Below, piece by piece: positions 1-15,538 of a DNA stretch of 64,000 nt. The stretch's first letter is position 1. Every line of letters begins with the position of its first letter. The notes beneath the pieces are model-generated. The model did no database searches. It was not told the origin of the DNA and saw nothing but the letters and a program-made list of their open reading frames with translations. Origin of the DNA: Bugula neritina (lineage: Eukaryota; Bryozoa; Gymnolaemata; Cheilostomatida; Bugulidae); assembly GCA_964035545.1 (NCBI GenBank), contig OZ037766.1, positions 6,115,722-6,179,721 of the forward strand, written 5' to 3'. A program made the position numbers and the translations under genes.

Positions 1-24
1 AGTTTTCAATAGCCTAAAACTTGC

Positions 25-1534
25 CTTGTGTGGATAATCGTATGTGAGTTTAAAGTTGAGCACCCGGCAAATGAGAAGTTCAAAGTTGACGACTGTATCT
101 ACTAGACTACTGTATGTTTGGTCTATCTGCAGAGGAGGTTCTCTGGGGTGCAGCGTTCTGCAGATACAATACACTCATCTACACTAACATATACAACACA
201 CTCATTTATACTAACATATACAACACACTCATCTACACTTACTTATCATCACTCAAAGTATATTATTTTACAAAAGTTTAGTAAATTATTATATACTAGT
301 ACTTCCAATACATACATTAGTAGGTCTTACTCTATTTAAATTACCCATAAAACAAATTTTTACTACATAAAAGTTCAACTATTTTATGATATTTATTCAT
401 ATTTACATTATTAAAAAGTCCTTAGCCTGCATGATAAAAAAAATCCTTTCCATCAAGGGATCTCACAAGGACAGTGACTATAAACTCTCATGAGTTCTTC
501 ATTTATATTTATGCTTCTGTTTTATAAAGTATACTTATATACAACTTTGTATACTTATTGGTATCATATATACAAGTTTAAAAAATTAACCAAAACAGCA
601 TCTAACTACGAGGTCAATGAGCAAGTGCAGCTTATGTACTTTATCAGCATATAATGACCACCCACCTGTGTGCTACATTAATCACATCTCTAATTTTCAC
701 AGGAGTCTCCTCAATTTTACTGGCCAGAAAGAGACAAGTCATTGCAACGACCTGAAATCAATAAATCTCTTTTGAGTAAAAATTATCCACTTGAAACATT
801 CAACTAATCAAAATATCAAGAAATTAAAATTATTAATATAGTTTTTATGCCAAATTATAACTTTAAAATAACATTATAGAGGGAATAAAACATCACCTAT
901 AGCATTATAACTGATTCTAAAATGTTCCATGCACTCAAACTTACATACTCATCATAGTGCTCAAGCTGAGCAATGCTGAAGAATTTGTAGAAAAGCCAAC
1001 AGGCATTTGATTTGACCAGTGAACCAACTTCCAACTTTCTAGCTAGAAATATAACACCATTACTAGAGTAGCTAATGTAAGATAATCATAATTATTGGGA
1101 GTTGCACACCCAGTCAGCATATAGCTTCACACTAATTTGGCAAATTTCCAGTTTATTAAATAGTTTATAAGAGTTGGATGAAGACCAGACTTTTGGCTTC
1201 AGTGTTCAACTACAGAAAGAGAATTTCACTTTGATGTAAGAGCAATTAAATACAAAACTATGCAGCATGATTTATAATATATACATATATGGTAGCCTGC
1301 AATATGCAGAGCTGAAATATTATGATTTTAAAATGTGATAATAAATATATGCTTACCACAAGTTGTGATGAAAGATGCAGTTTTAAACAGTTGCTGCTCT
1401 TCACTGGACCAGGTGCACTTTGAGTGTGCCACAGTAGTAGAAGAGCTAGCTGCGACAGGAAGAGTTATCTGCTCTAAGGGTAGAGAACCACCTGCTACTT
1501 TGGTGTGACTCGTCAACATATCCCAGAAACTCAT
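25..1534 (-). CDS. CCNQ: Cyclin-Q-like cyclin, first four coding exons (3' end off window)
   Basis: Coding exons on the minus strand: 1357-1534 (ATG at 1534), 945-1042, 666-751 and 25-157. Phases join cleanly to give 165 codons. The product is a cyclin: an N-terminal leader of about 50 residues, then a cyclin box. Helix segments are visible: [26 protein letters not shown], then [20 protein letters not shown], then [14 protein letters not shown] ending DYPHK. The order and the YKFF, YDxY, EELLxxRVLxF-like and YPHK blocks fit cyclin Q (FAM58), the activating partner of CDK10; cyclins K and L are the alternatives, since KIEETP and RDVINVAH also occur there. The last donor, after PHK, is GCAAGT, so the next intron would be GC-AG. 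The remaining C-terminal half lies beyond position 1. Confident of a cyclin, less so of the exact member. Confidence 0.75.
420..505 (+). repeat. 3' tail of tRNA-derived SINE, copy C
   Basis: This stretch in the CCNQ intron between exons 3 and 4 matches the 3' part of the SINE at 52981-53170. Shared words in order are CTTAGCCTGC, an A-rich run, CATCA, CACAAGGAYAGTGACTATAA and CATGAGT. The tRNA-like head is missing, as in a 5'-truncated copy. Confidence 0.6.
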
Positions 1535-4500
1535 CTTGTAAGAGTTTATTTTTTAACTAGAAAAACTGCATTGCAAAAGCAAAATGTATCTTTCAACTAA
1601 TAACAGTAGCTCACATTAATACCGCTAGCCTCATATTTTCAATAAAGCAATCTTTGCAGCAGGTGCCCTCAGTTGTAAAGTTGAGTTAGAGGGAGCCTAC
1701 AACTAAGGTAGGTGCAGTAATGGAGACCTACAAGCAGTGCATTTTGGCAAACTATGTTTTTAATCGTAAAAGTGTGGTGTATAGCTTTTACATAACTGAC
1801 ACTGTAAAAACTCTCTGTGCCTCTCCTAAGAAGAGTAACTCATTTTTTCAACAATGTGGAGTCACAAATGTATATAACTTTGCTTTCATGCAGATAATAC
1901 AATAATCTGAGTTAGTGCTAAGCCAATAACCATGTTGAGTTTATTAATGAAAAGTTTGAATTACTTGCAATCATGTCAATTATCAAATGTTGCTATGTTG
2001 AGAGCTGTAGACATTATTGTCCATCAGTGTAACGCCATAACTGGCAAATGGTAGTAATAATTAAACTGGGAAATATTGGAATAATTACAACAAATTGCAA
2101 CCATTGGTTAGTGTGATATCAGTCATTTCTTAATTAGCTCAGCACTAGTATTAGGTAATTCAGGTGTAGACTAAACTAAGCTGCACTTATTAACTAATAT
2201 CTTGATCAAATGAGCTGTTCAAACATTAGACTTACTAATTAATATATTGGTGGGTAGATAGAACCTACCAATTAATAGTGAAACATTATTTCATTGAGAT
2301 ATCAAATCTCCCAGTATAGAAACATATAGCAACACTTTACATAGCACCCTTACTTCCTAGTTGCTTGTAATTCGGCTATCAACCTCTTCACCGCGGCAAC
2401 TCCATTTGTGAAAATCTTGAACTACTTTAATAAAAAACAAAATAATTTTATTTATTCCGATAGAATGTTGCTCAAAGACATATTAGACCAGTTTTAAAGA
2501 TATAATTATAGATTTTTATGTAGAGTGGTGCTTTTTTAGTAAAATGGTAAAAAAAGAATTAAAAAAAGTTTATAGATGTTGAAAATCAATTAAAAATTTA
2601 CAAATATCATCCTAAAGCACAAATTGTCAATGACCAACAACTCTGCTTGAATGCACTAAACATATTTATTAATCTAACGTCTATGTACAAAAATTGGTTA
2701 AGATGGTACTGTTGCAACACAGCTTTCCATCTATTAATACTAAAAGCTACAGTTTACAAATATTATAATTACTGGTGACCCTATAATAACTAGACTCATG
2801 AGCAAAGCAGCGTGCCCTGACATCATTGCTGCAAATATTATAGTTTTTATGCCACCAGATACAGTAAATATAGCCATAGACTGTACAAGTTAGAAAAAGC
2901 TTAAATCAAAGTGTTAGAGTATCTGCAAGCCTGTAACACTTTATGAGCATTAGTATTAAATTAATAGCAATACTTAGCATCAGTTCTAGTGCAAAAAATA
3001 AGATAAGTAGAGGGCATCCTGCAGACTACTAAAGGACTCTATTACTATTACCATTGCATGTGTTTCTATGTACACTAGTTGACTAATATAATTTATCTTG
3101 CACAACTATGACTTGTTGTAAAAGTATTGCTGTCACTCAATTATGGTTTACCAAGATAATTTTAATATCTCTGACACATGCCCGCAGCCCAGTCCCACAC
3201 ATGGCACAGATATCGAATGCTAGTATGAATACAAATCCAATTGGATTCTAAAAGTTTAAATTGTTTACAGGTGTCTTCAGTGTAAATCAATAGTATTACA
3301 TGCTAAAACTGACTGTAACAATAACACTAGCTCACGAATCATGGTAATAAACATCAGTGTCAATAACTAAATTAGTAGAAGCAGTTGAATCATGGATCAA
3401 TCGGTTACTCACCAATTAATGACTAAAACTAAAAGCATTGATCATATATGAATTAATACTTAATAGTTAATAACAAATATAATTTATAAACATAATATTA
3501 TTAATAAATATGAATATCAATGTGATGCTGTCAGGTTGATAAAATTGAAACATATTCTAATTATAGAGTGATTGATTATTTATTTGATAACTGTATTGGG
3601 CTACCAAGGCATATATTTATAATTATAATCATAATGATGATAATCATAATGATTTAGATTATGGTAATGATAATCGCAACAAAATTTATTCGAAATATTC
3701 TTACTCCAAGTTTGAAAATTCAAATCTTACTCAGACTAAAACTAATAGTGATATTCATATTCATACCAGTCATACTGATACTGCAACACCTAAAAGGCTA
3801 CTGTTAGTGTTCTGTTAGCGTTACTGTTAGTAATTCACTAACACTAACAGTAGATGTAATACTAAATCTAATACTAATACTAATAGTAATAGTAATACTA
3901 ATATCAATATTAATAATATTCATGTAATATTGATAATTATATTAAATATTACTATTACTATTAGTAAGACTAAGAGTAATAGTAATACTAATAGTAATAT
4001 TATTATTACTATTAGTATTAGCAATACTAATACCGTAATCAGTAATGTAATACTCAATACTAAAATTAAATTAACAAATTATTGAAAGTGAATTATTAAT
4101 TACTCAAATTACTATTACATAAAGATTATACTAATTGTCGTTATTTATTTTTAATTTTAGTACAAGAAATTCGGAACTTTTCATATTATTTTGGTTTTAT
4201 TATACAAACTATTAGAATGGATTCGTTGTTGTTCAGTTCAGTATAACAATTTCGATTATTATAGAGTTGTTTTCTCTACTGAAATATAAACTATATAGCT
4301 GTGTAGTAAAAGTTACATAAAGAGTTGTGTTGCCTTGCATATAAGACACTTGAAATCCTCAATAGCTAAAAATAGTGTCTTTTACAAATAATTAGCTATA
4401 AGCATAGAAAATATTTGCTAAATGTAGTTATTAGACTTTTACACTCTTTTTCATTGCCATCATAAATGTATTCTCATAATGTAGTTATGATGCATCAGTA

Positions 4501-5452
4501 TAATATATTTTATATTATTATAAACTTGTGTTTATATGGCATGTTGCATACTGTTGCATATTGCTACCACAATATATACAATTTCTTGGTCACTGCCTAT
4601 ATTGATACTTTTTTTGATTCCTGCACTAATCACTTATATTCTAAAAAAACAATCACGATATATAGCTGTATTGTGCAAAAATACAAAATACAAATACATG
4701 TTATATATTATACAATAAGCAACATAAAATGGACTGAACATTAAATATTGAAAGAACTTTCATTAACACACATTTAGGTATCATGGCACTGAGGGAAATG
4801 TATAGGGATGTAATATGAAGTATAGTAAAGAGAAAAAAGTTGATTCGAAAGAATGTTAAGTGTAGAATTATATAAATAGAAAAAAATAAATATAGAGAGC
4901 TTTTAGTCATGCACTTATTAAGAACAGTTGAGCAAAACATATAATTATAGTTAAGTAAGAAAGTAGAAACGTCAAACTACAATTAATTAATTCAAATCAC
5001 AATTAGCATAATTGCCATATTAAAAATACATTTGTAACAGATTCATTCTAGTCCAAAGTAAAGCATATAAAGTAGTGTTTAAAAATTTGGAAGAAAAAAA
5101 ATTATTTCAACAAATTTTAAATATATTCGTTGAACTAAATAATAAACGCCTAACAAGTGCTGTCAAATAATGCTGCCTTAAATTACATCATCATACACAT
5201 TGTACCGGAGTCATAACTCAAGCCTGTGGTGTTGAGTTGACCATAGAAATGTGGAAAATGTGACTTTAAAAACTACTAGCAATAATTTAGCTAAACAATT
5301 AACACCACAACTATAATCTAAAATAGACTAAACATTTTTACATTAAAAAACTACAATTTTAAAAGCTTAAAAGACAAAAAATTAAATTATATAAGCCATA
5401 ATGATCCTAATCATTTCGCATGGTAATAATATAACCAAAATGATTCATAATT
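1535..5452. other. AT-rich intergenic region, no gene seen
   Basis: This 3.9-kb space lies between the start of CCNQ and the stop codon of the DHHC gene. Both genes read leftward, so it holds the CCNQ promoter side and the 3' untranslated region of the DHHC gene. I see no exon-like open frame with splice sites. The short frames at 4466-4744 are AT-rich with no family resemblance. The main structure is the simple-sequence and hairpin zone at 3600-4080. Confidence 0.6.
3600..4080. repeat. Degenerate palindromic AGTAATACTAAT-type simple sequence with hairpin
   Basis: The region is built from mixed triplet words (AGT, AAT, ACT, ATT) that pair with each other on one strand. Near 3800-3853 the 14-base arm CTACTGTTAGTGTT is followed about 28 bases later by its exact reverse complement. 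Similar zones occur at 9100-9480, 27290-27370 and 56660-56960. Confidence 0.6.
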
Positions 5453-7862
5453 TTACATTGAAATAACAACATGATTACTCTGCTCTTGGCTGTGTCCATT
5501 GACGCCATTTTCTAGAACAGTAGAGTGACGCTTATTTAAAAGAAATGGTTGGTCAAACTCCTTTTGCCTAAACACCAACTGCATGGGTAATATAAAATTA
5601 GCCACCCAGCATGGCCCAAACACTTCCATAAAGTTCTCTGAAACTGTCCGATATGACCTGGTCCTTTTTTCCTTTTTAAATTCATGAAAAGTCTTGCCAA
5701 GGAAGATTATCATCATTTGAACAAAAAAGAAACCAGTACCTGCGTAATACACAAAAACAATTAATAATTACAACAAATAGCTTTATAAAAAAAATTGCCA
5801 AGTATAGATTTGCTTCTATGACTGTTTAAAAATTACAAGAATAAATATTATTTAACAGCTCATACTATTATGAGGTTTATTAAAAAAAAATCAATAACAA
5901 AAGTTATAGGTCAACAGATTTTTAATATATATTAAAGGTTTCAGTGAGTTAAAGGCTAGTAACAAAAACTTTTACATGAGCTCCAAAAGCTATACCTTTT
6001 AGGGAAGTGAATTGTAAGAATTGCACCAATTATTGCATGAATTGAAGATCTATGATAATGAATGATCTTGTGCTACAGCTGTTTTATTTTAATTTAAAAA
6101 TGTGAAAAATGATGAAAGTATTATAAAAACATACCCATAATTGTGGTCCAAGCAAAGGTGTAACAATAAAACATTAGCACCAACTCTAAAAGTGATATTC
6201 TTCCAAAGAAAAAATGTTTGATTGTGAGAGGAAGCAGATGTTCTGTCCAGTGGAAGTCTGATCGCAAGTAACTGAGGCTAAGAATTCTTTGCCGAGAGTA
6301 ATGGAACCCTAGAATGCTAGCTAAAAAGGTGCACTGTATAAAATTAATGCAATGCCTAAATATCAGAATAATGCTTTACTCACGCAAAGGAAGGGCCAAT
6401 TCAGATTTCTACAGACATATCTTTCACAAAGCTAACAGTTCTAAATTTTATATAATGAAAAGAACTATATAATAGATCACTCTTTATATATTATATGGTA
6501 GTTTATTTCAAAAAGTAGAATGCAAAGAAATTTTTGTGCCATCTCAACAAAATATTCATGACTACATAAATGTGAATAATACTTTTTTAAATTTCACACT
6601 ATATTTTTACAACATGGCGGCATGGCAAATGGTATAAATAATTTTTACTCACCCAGCCCAATGTAGAAGGTTAGCATCACAAAGTACCTCTGATTGTAAT
6701 ATCCTATACACGTACCGACCATAAAACAGTGATGGTCTCGCCTAAGTATACACTTATTACACTGCTTACAGTGGTGGGTCTTGGAACCATATGGAGCTAC
6801 CAGCTTACACCTGCATTCACATGTCAAAGTTAACTCACCCATGTCGCAATGAAATATCTGCCAGCTTAACAAAAAACCTAATTTCTTAAAAATGAAACAA
6901 ACATAATCACTATAGTTTATCAAAACCCTAAAGTAAAGGAATGCAGTGTGTATATAAAGAATCGAATAATCTAGAATAAGCAGCTGGCTGTAGATCTTAC
7001 TTGCTGCAGTAGTTGGGATCTTTTGTGTAGTCTTGATACTGTTCATGAGCCCAGAGATCTTTTTCTATTACGGGGCGGTCTCGAGTACCTTTCACATGTG
7101 TTGAAACAAACCTTAAAATACCAGTAGGCTACAGTTAAGTATTAAAAAGTAGTTGTATAGTTGTAGAGAGAACAGCACATACAGCATTTCGTGATAAGCA
7201 TGATTACAGAGCAAACTTACTGACAGCAAAGCCAGTTTGCCATGACTTCAATAAACATAATGAGAACAAACACATTCAGCCAGTATTGTTGAGTCTCTGA
7301 ATGTCCACTGCAAATACAAATATTAAACATGTCAAAATTTATCAATTACGTTGCTATGTTAGATTAATAGACATCACATTACGTTTAATAACTGTTAAGT
7401 TTAAAGCAAATACTGCAATATCTACGGCTACAAAGTTTTCGGGTTACTGTAACAAAAGAGAAGTTCCTCCTCAATTTATTTTCAAAAAAATTTAGTAAGT
7501 ACTCAATTTGAGCGAAAAATGAACAAAGAATTTTAACAGATATATTTCAATCAACACCATGGTAATCTTTAATAACATAAATTAAACTTGTAATAATAAA
7601 ACTACATTTTAATCCAGAGCTTTTTTATTAAAATACATGCATGTGACAAAACTCAATTAGATATTAGTTACAACCAATATTATAGATATACACAACATAT
7701 ATTTACAAACCTTTTAGGAATGACGTCAAAAACAAAAACATATGGAACAGTACATGTGACTAATAGAAAGTAAATATGAGTTGATATCTTTGAATTTCTC
7801 AACACATCTGCTTCATCTGGTTTCTGGTTTAAAAACTCCCATATTGTTTGCCCATCTTGCAT
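5453..7862 (-). CDS. DHHC-type protein S-palmitoyltransferase (ZDHHC22/24-like)
   Basis: Six exons on the minus strand: 7711-7862, 7221-7307, 7001-7111, 6653-6864, 6135-6320 and 5453-5739; phases close to 344 residues. The enzyme moves palmitate from palmitoyl-CoA, via the DHHC cysteine, to cysteines of membrane proteins. Two membrane segments (residues about 30-48 and 57-78) precede the cytosolic cysteine-rich domain: CECRCKL, then THHCKQCNKCILRRDHHC, then CIGYYNQRYF. Two further hydrophobic stretches follow, TFYIGLASILGF and one around LLELVLMFYCYTFAW. The tail of about 65 residues is polar. Phe follows DHHC where many family members have Pro-Trp, and the usual PPRSHHC is replaced by APYGSKTHHC; both fit the ZDHHC22/24 side of the family, whose members are divergent. 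The ATG lies directly at an acceptor-like AG, so a 5' noncoding exon is possible. The exact orthologue is uncertain. Confidence 0.88.
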
Positions 7863-9099
7863 CTAGATCAGGAAAAAAATTTTGATTACACACCTCTTTC
7901 AACTTTTTCGTTTTAAATGATTAAAAAGCAATTACTAAGCAGTCAAATAGTTTAAACAACAGCTACAACAATTTTAACTGAATCAAATTATATGTAAAAT
8001 AAAATTACAAGTGACTCTTGTTGTGAAGCAATACACACCTTATATGATAACATATTTGAGATTTGTTGTGAACATTACAATCACAGCTTTTTATAAGTCT
8101 TTCAGTTTCAGGACCTGCTAAAATAGTTAGTACTTTGGTATAGTTTACACTATTGCCTATCCTTATACTATAAGTTATAGTGCAACTTATAATGTAAGTA
8201 TAAACAATATTTTTGTGGTCATTTAAATTATCATTCATAAAAAATTAGAATAAAAGATTAAACATTACTTTAAAAATAAAATAAATAAAGTTTCATAAAC
8301 TTTCAGTTTAACTTAAACTTAAAGCTAAAGATCAAAATGCTACCACTGTCAAGGTCAGAATGACTATCAGCATCACATTAAGGATGAAAGTGACATTGAT
8401 TTTGGGTTTGGCATTTAGCTTCACCAAAATAAAAATATAACATAATTAATTTTGTTTAACTAAAATTTTTTGAGTGTAACTTATCATCATACTCATACTC
8501 ATAGTCATAGTGACAACCATAATGATACTGATAACCATTGTGGTTGTATTTAAAAACACATATGCCTATAGTAAGACAAAAAATTATAAATGTTCCAGTT
8601 CTGCAATTTGAATTTTTAGGCTAAGGTGAGTTTTTGTAACAATTTAAATAAAATTTCTATTTGATTAAATTTAATGCGATGAATGGATAAGTAATTGTTA
8701 GAAATAAAAAACTTTTGTTTACATTGTTACCCTGCACTGAATTTATTGCAGCAGCCCATTAGGCAATTCTTAGCATTTCAATGAGCCTAATTTTACTTAC
8801 TTTTAATTACGCAGGCTAAGTTCTTTTAACGAATAAGGCAATTTACGGGAGGCACAGTTTCGTGATCACGAAATAGCATAACTCCAGCTCCAGTTCAATG
8901 ACCGTATTCACTATAACAATTTTTGCAAGTGCATGGAGCTTCCCTCAAGTCTCAAGATCACATACTTTGTAGCAATATTTTTAGTGTCTTTAATTATTGA
9001 CATGGACACAATTTATATTATACCACATGATTATGTAGCAATAATTATTCTTTAACAACTCAATTGTTATTAATAGTGATGTCATTATGATTATACCCC

Positions 9100-9480
9100 A
9101 ATAGAAATACTAAATCTAGTACTAGTACTACTAGTAGTACAGTAGTAGTAGTAGCCAGTGCCCAATCACTATCAGTATGAGTATCAGTATGACTATGGGT
9201 ATGACTATGAGTATCACTGCAATCACCAGTCAGCAAGTCATTTTTATTATCATTATGATTATCATAATCATAATGACCATAATAATCGCAATCACTAATT
9301 TATAATTATCACTAAATTTATTATTAACTATAAAAATTAAAATATAATTTAAATTATTATTGTGATTATTATTTATACTATGTTGCTGTTAGTCACTAGT
9401 GTTACTCTAAGTATTACTATTACTATTACTGTATTAGTATTACTATTAGTATACTCATACTGTATACCTATTTAATTTTA
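9100..9480. repeat. Simple-sequence zone of GTATGA/TACTAG words
   Basis: The stretch contains ACTAGTACTAGTACTACTAG-like and GTAGTAGTAGTAG runs, then GTATGAGTATCAGTATGACTA-type words and their complements. It is non-coding in all frames and is the same class as the zones at 3600-4080 and 56660-56960. Confidence 0.55.
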
Positions 9481-9572
9481 TTACGAGTTTCAGTTTTACT
9501 TTTAGTTTAACTAATACTTATGGTTATACTATAGTTCTATACTCTAATCAAATTCAATTTATAAATCATGAC

Positions 9573-9610
9573 ACTTCAGCAAGTTTAACTCTAAGTTAAA
9601 CTGCTGAAGT
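9573..9610. repeat. Near-perfect inverted repeat (hairpin)
   Basis: The arms ACTTCAGC plus AGTTTAACT and AGTTAAACT plus GCTGAAGT pair over 17 bases with one bulged A and a 3-base loop. No coding role is visible. Confidence 0.6.
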
Positions 9611-9804
9611 TTATTAGTATTGCTATCCTCATACTTATACTGATACTGTCTATAAAGATAAGTTAATTTTAGTGTAACATTAACTCAATAGCTGTGGCTT
9701 ATAGAACTTATAGTTATACTCACTAACTCAGTCTTGCAGACCAAGACTAGAGTTAATGTTATATACTTTTATATGTTTTTATTAACTCTTATAGTTATAG
9801 TTAT

Positions 9805-10150
9805 GTAGGTGAGGTCAGGTGTTTAATCTACTGCCGGTAACCATGTAGTACCTGTCTCATAGGTCGGACTGTCGGCAACTAAACCGATACTCCTAATGTC
9901 TTGATATTAGGGAGGGTGTACTGGACATTCATGTAAAGCTAAAAATATCATCTACTAAAGGTCTAAAAGATTATTTCAGTGGGTATCTGTGGCAGTCTCC
10001 AAGGGTGTGTACAGACAAACATGTATAACGGCCAGCCACGGCAGCAGGATGTAAATGCTAGCACGTCTTGACCTGTTCTTACCGCTAGATCTCATTTACA
10101 CCCTGCCGAGAGAGAGAACATGGTAACGCGAAAGCCAAATTCACTTGACC
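9805..10150. other. GC-richer anonymous block, possible inserted repeat
   Basis: About 340 bp of markedly higher GC than its flanks, bounded on both sides by AT-rich simple sequence. It contains GGTCGGACTGTCGGC, CGGCCAGCCACGGCAGCAGG and a GAGAGAGAGA run. I find no open frame or terminal repeats. It could be a short mobile element, a regulatory island or an old exon. Confidence 0.35.
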
Positions 10151-10531
10151 ATTTCGCATGCAGTTTTATGAATATAGTTATAGTATGAAAATAACTATTA
10201 GTATTACTATAACAATCTACTATAACTATAAGATACTTATAGTTGTACTCATACTTATAGTTATATTATAAACTGTATACATATAAGTTAAACTTACGGT
10301 TAATGTATAAGCATTAGTATAACTATTACTTATAGTTATTTATTATTAGTCTTAGTCTATAGAATATAACACTAGTTATAAATAAAAAGTTTGAAGTTTA
10401 TAGACCGGAAATGCATTCACTCAACTCCAACTCATTTTAGTGCCATAGTTACTGGGGCAGTGGGCAAGTCACTGTCAGCTACATGTATGAGTGGAAGCTG
10501 TGAATAATATAAATCTCTATTAATTGACATC

Positions 10532-14853
<4,322 letters not shown>

Positions 14854-15538
14854 TGAGATCATTTCTTATATGGCAGCTAACAAATTATTTTTAATGAGAA
14901 AGCGTAACATATACCATTATAATATATTGATCTATTTTTTTGTTTTTTTCTTGGTGTTGGATATCAAATTTGCCGAATCTCTGAGGTGTATATTTTAACA
15001 TTGCATATCACACAATAGTCGAGAATAGCCATATAAACCAAATGCTGTTATAAAAGACAGTTATGATGGTTTAGTGCAAAGGAATAGAATCAATAGACAT
15101 TTCTATGGAAATTGTAAAAAATATTACTTTTTTTCACTTCTGGACCATTTATGTACTTTAAAACTGAAGCAAAAGTTGCCGTGCTAAGGTTGAATTTTTT
15201 ATGCAGTGTGCTGCGGCCTTCATGCTTGCCCATTTGATAAAATACATAGAAAGATGATGAATTAGAGTAGCTATTGGGTACATTATGACTTTTATATAAA
15301 AATATATGCTTCAAATACAACAGGTCTTTATAAACTGACTACTAGATTCAGCTAAAGTCAAAGAGTACTAAAGATACTAAAAGCTAAGCTGATGTCAACC
15401 CTGCAACTAACAGCATACAATAAATAGAAAATGGCACTCAGCACACAATTTCAGATGAGTTTAAAATAGAAAAAAAGATCAACAGTGAATGGAAGGATTA
15501 AGTTCTGGCATGAAGAGATCAGACTGCGGCTGATCCGG
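14854..15538. other. Convergent intergenic space (3' ends of OXCT1 and POC1)
   Basis: This 685-bp space holds the 3' untranslated regions of two convergent genes. A 76-codon frame on the minus strand at 15090-15320 has no splice context or recognised family and is left out. Nothing else is seen. Confidence 0.6.

Larger units (their letters stand above)
7863..10531. other. Intergenic region between divergent DHHC and OXCT1 genes
   Basis: The two flanking genes point away from each other, so both promoters should lie here. No exon is visible. Contents: AT-rich sequence, triplet-word simple repeats (9100-9480 and 10140-10380), a hairpin at 9573-9610, and a GC-richer block at about 9805-10150 that is described separately. 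Confidence 0.55.

Noticed and set aside
4466-4940. Overlapping short frames on both strands
   Set aside because: AT-rich composition, no family resemblance, no splice sites.
15090-15320. 76-codon minus-strand frame between OXCT1 and POC1
   Set aside because: No splice context, no recognised family, and it lies in the shared 3' region of two convergent genes.
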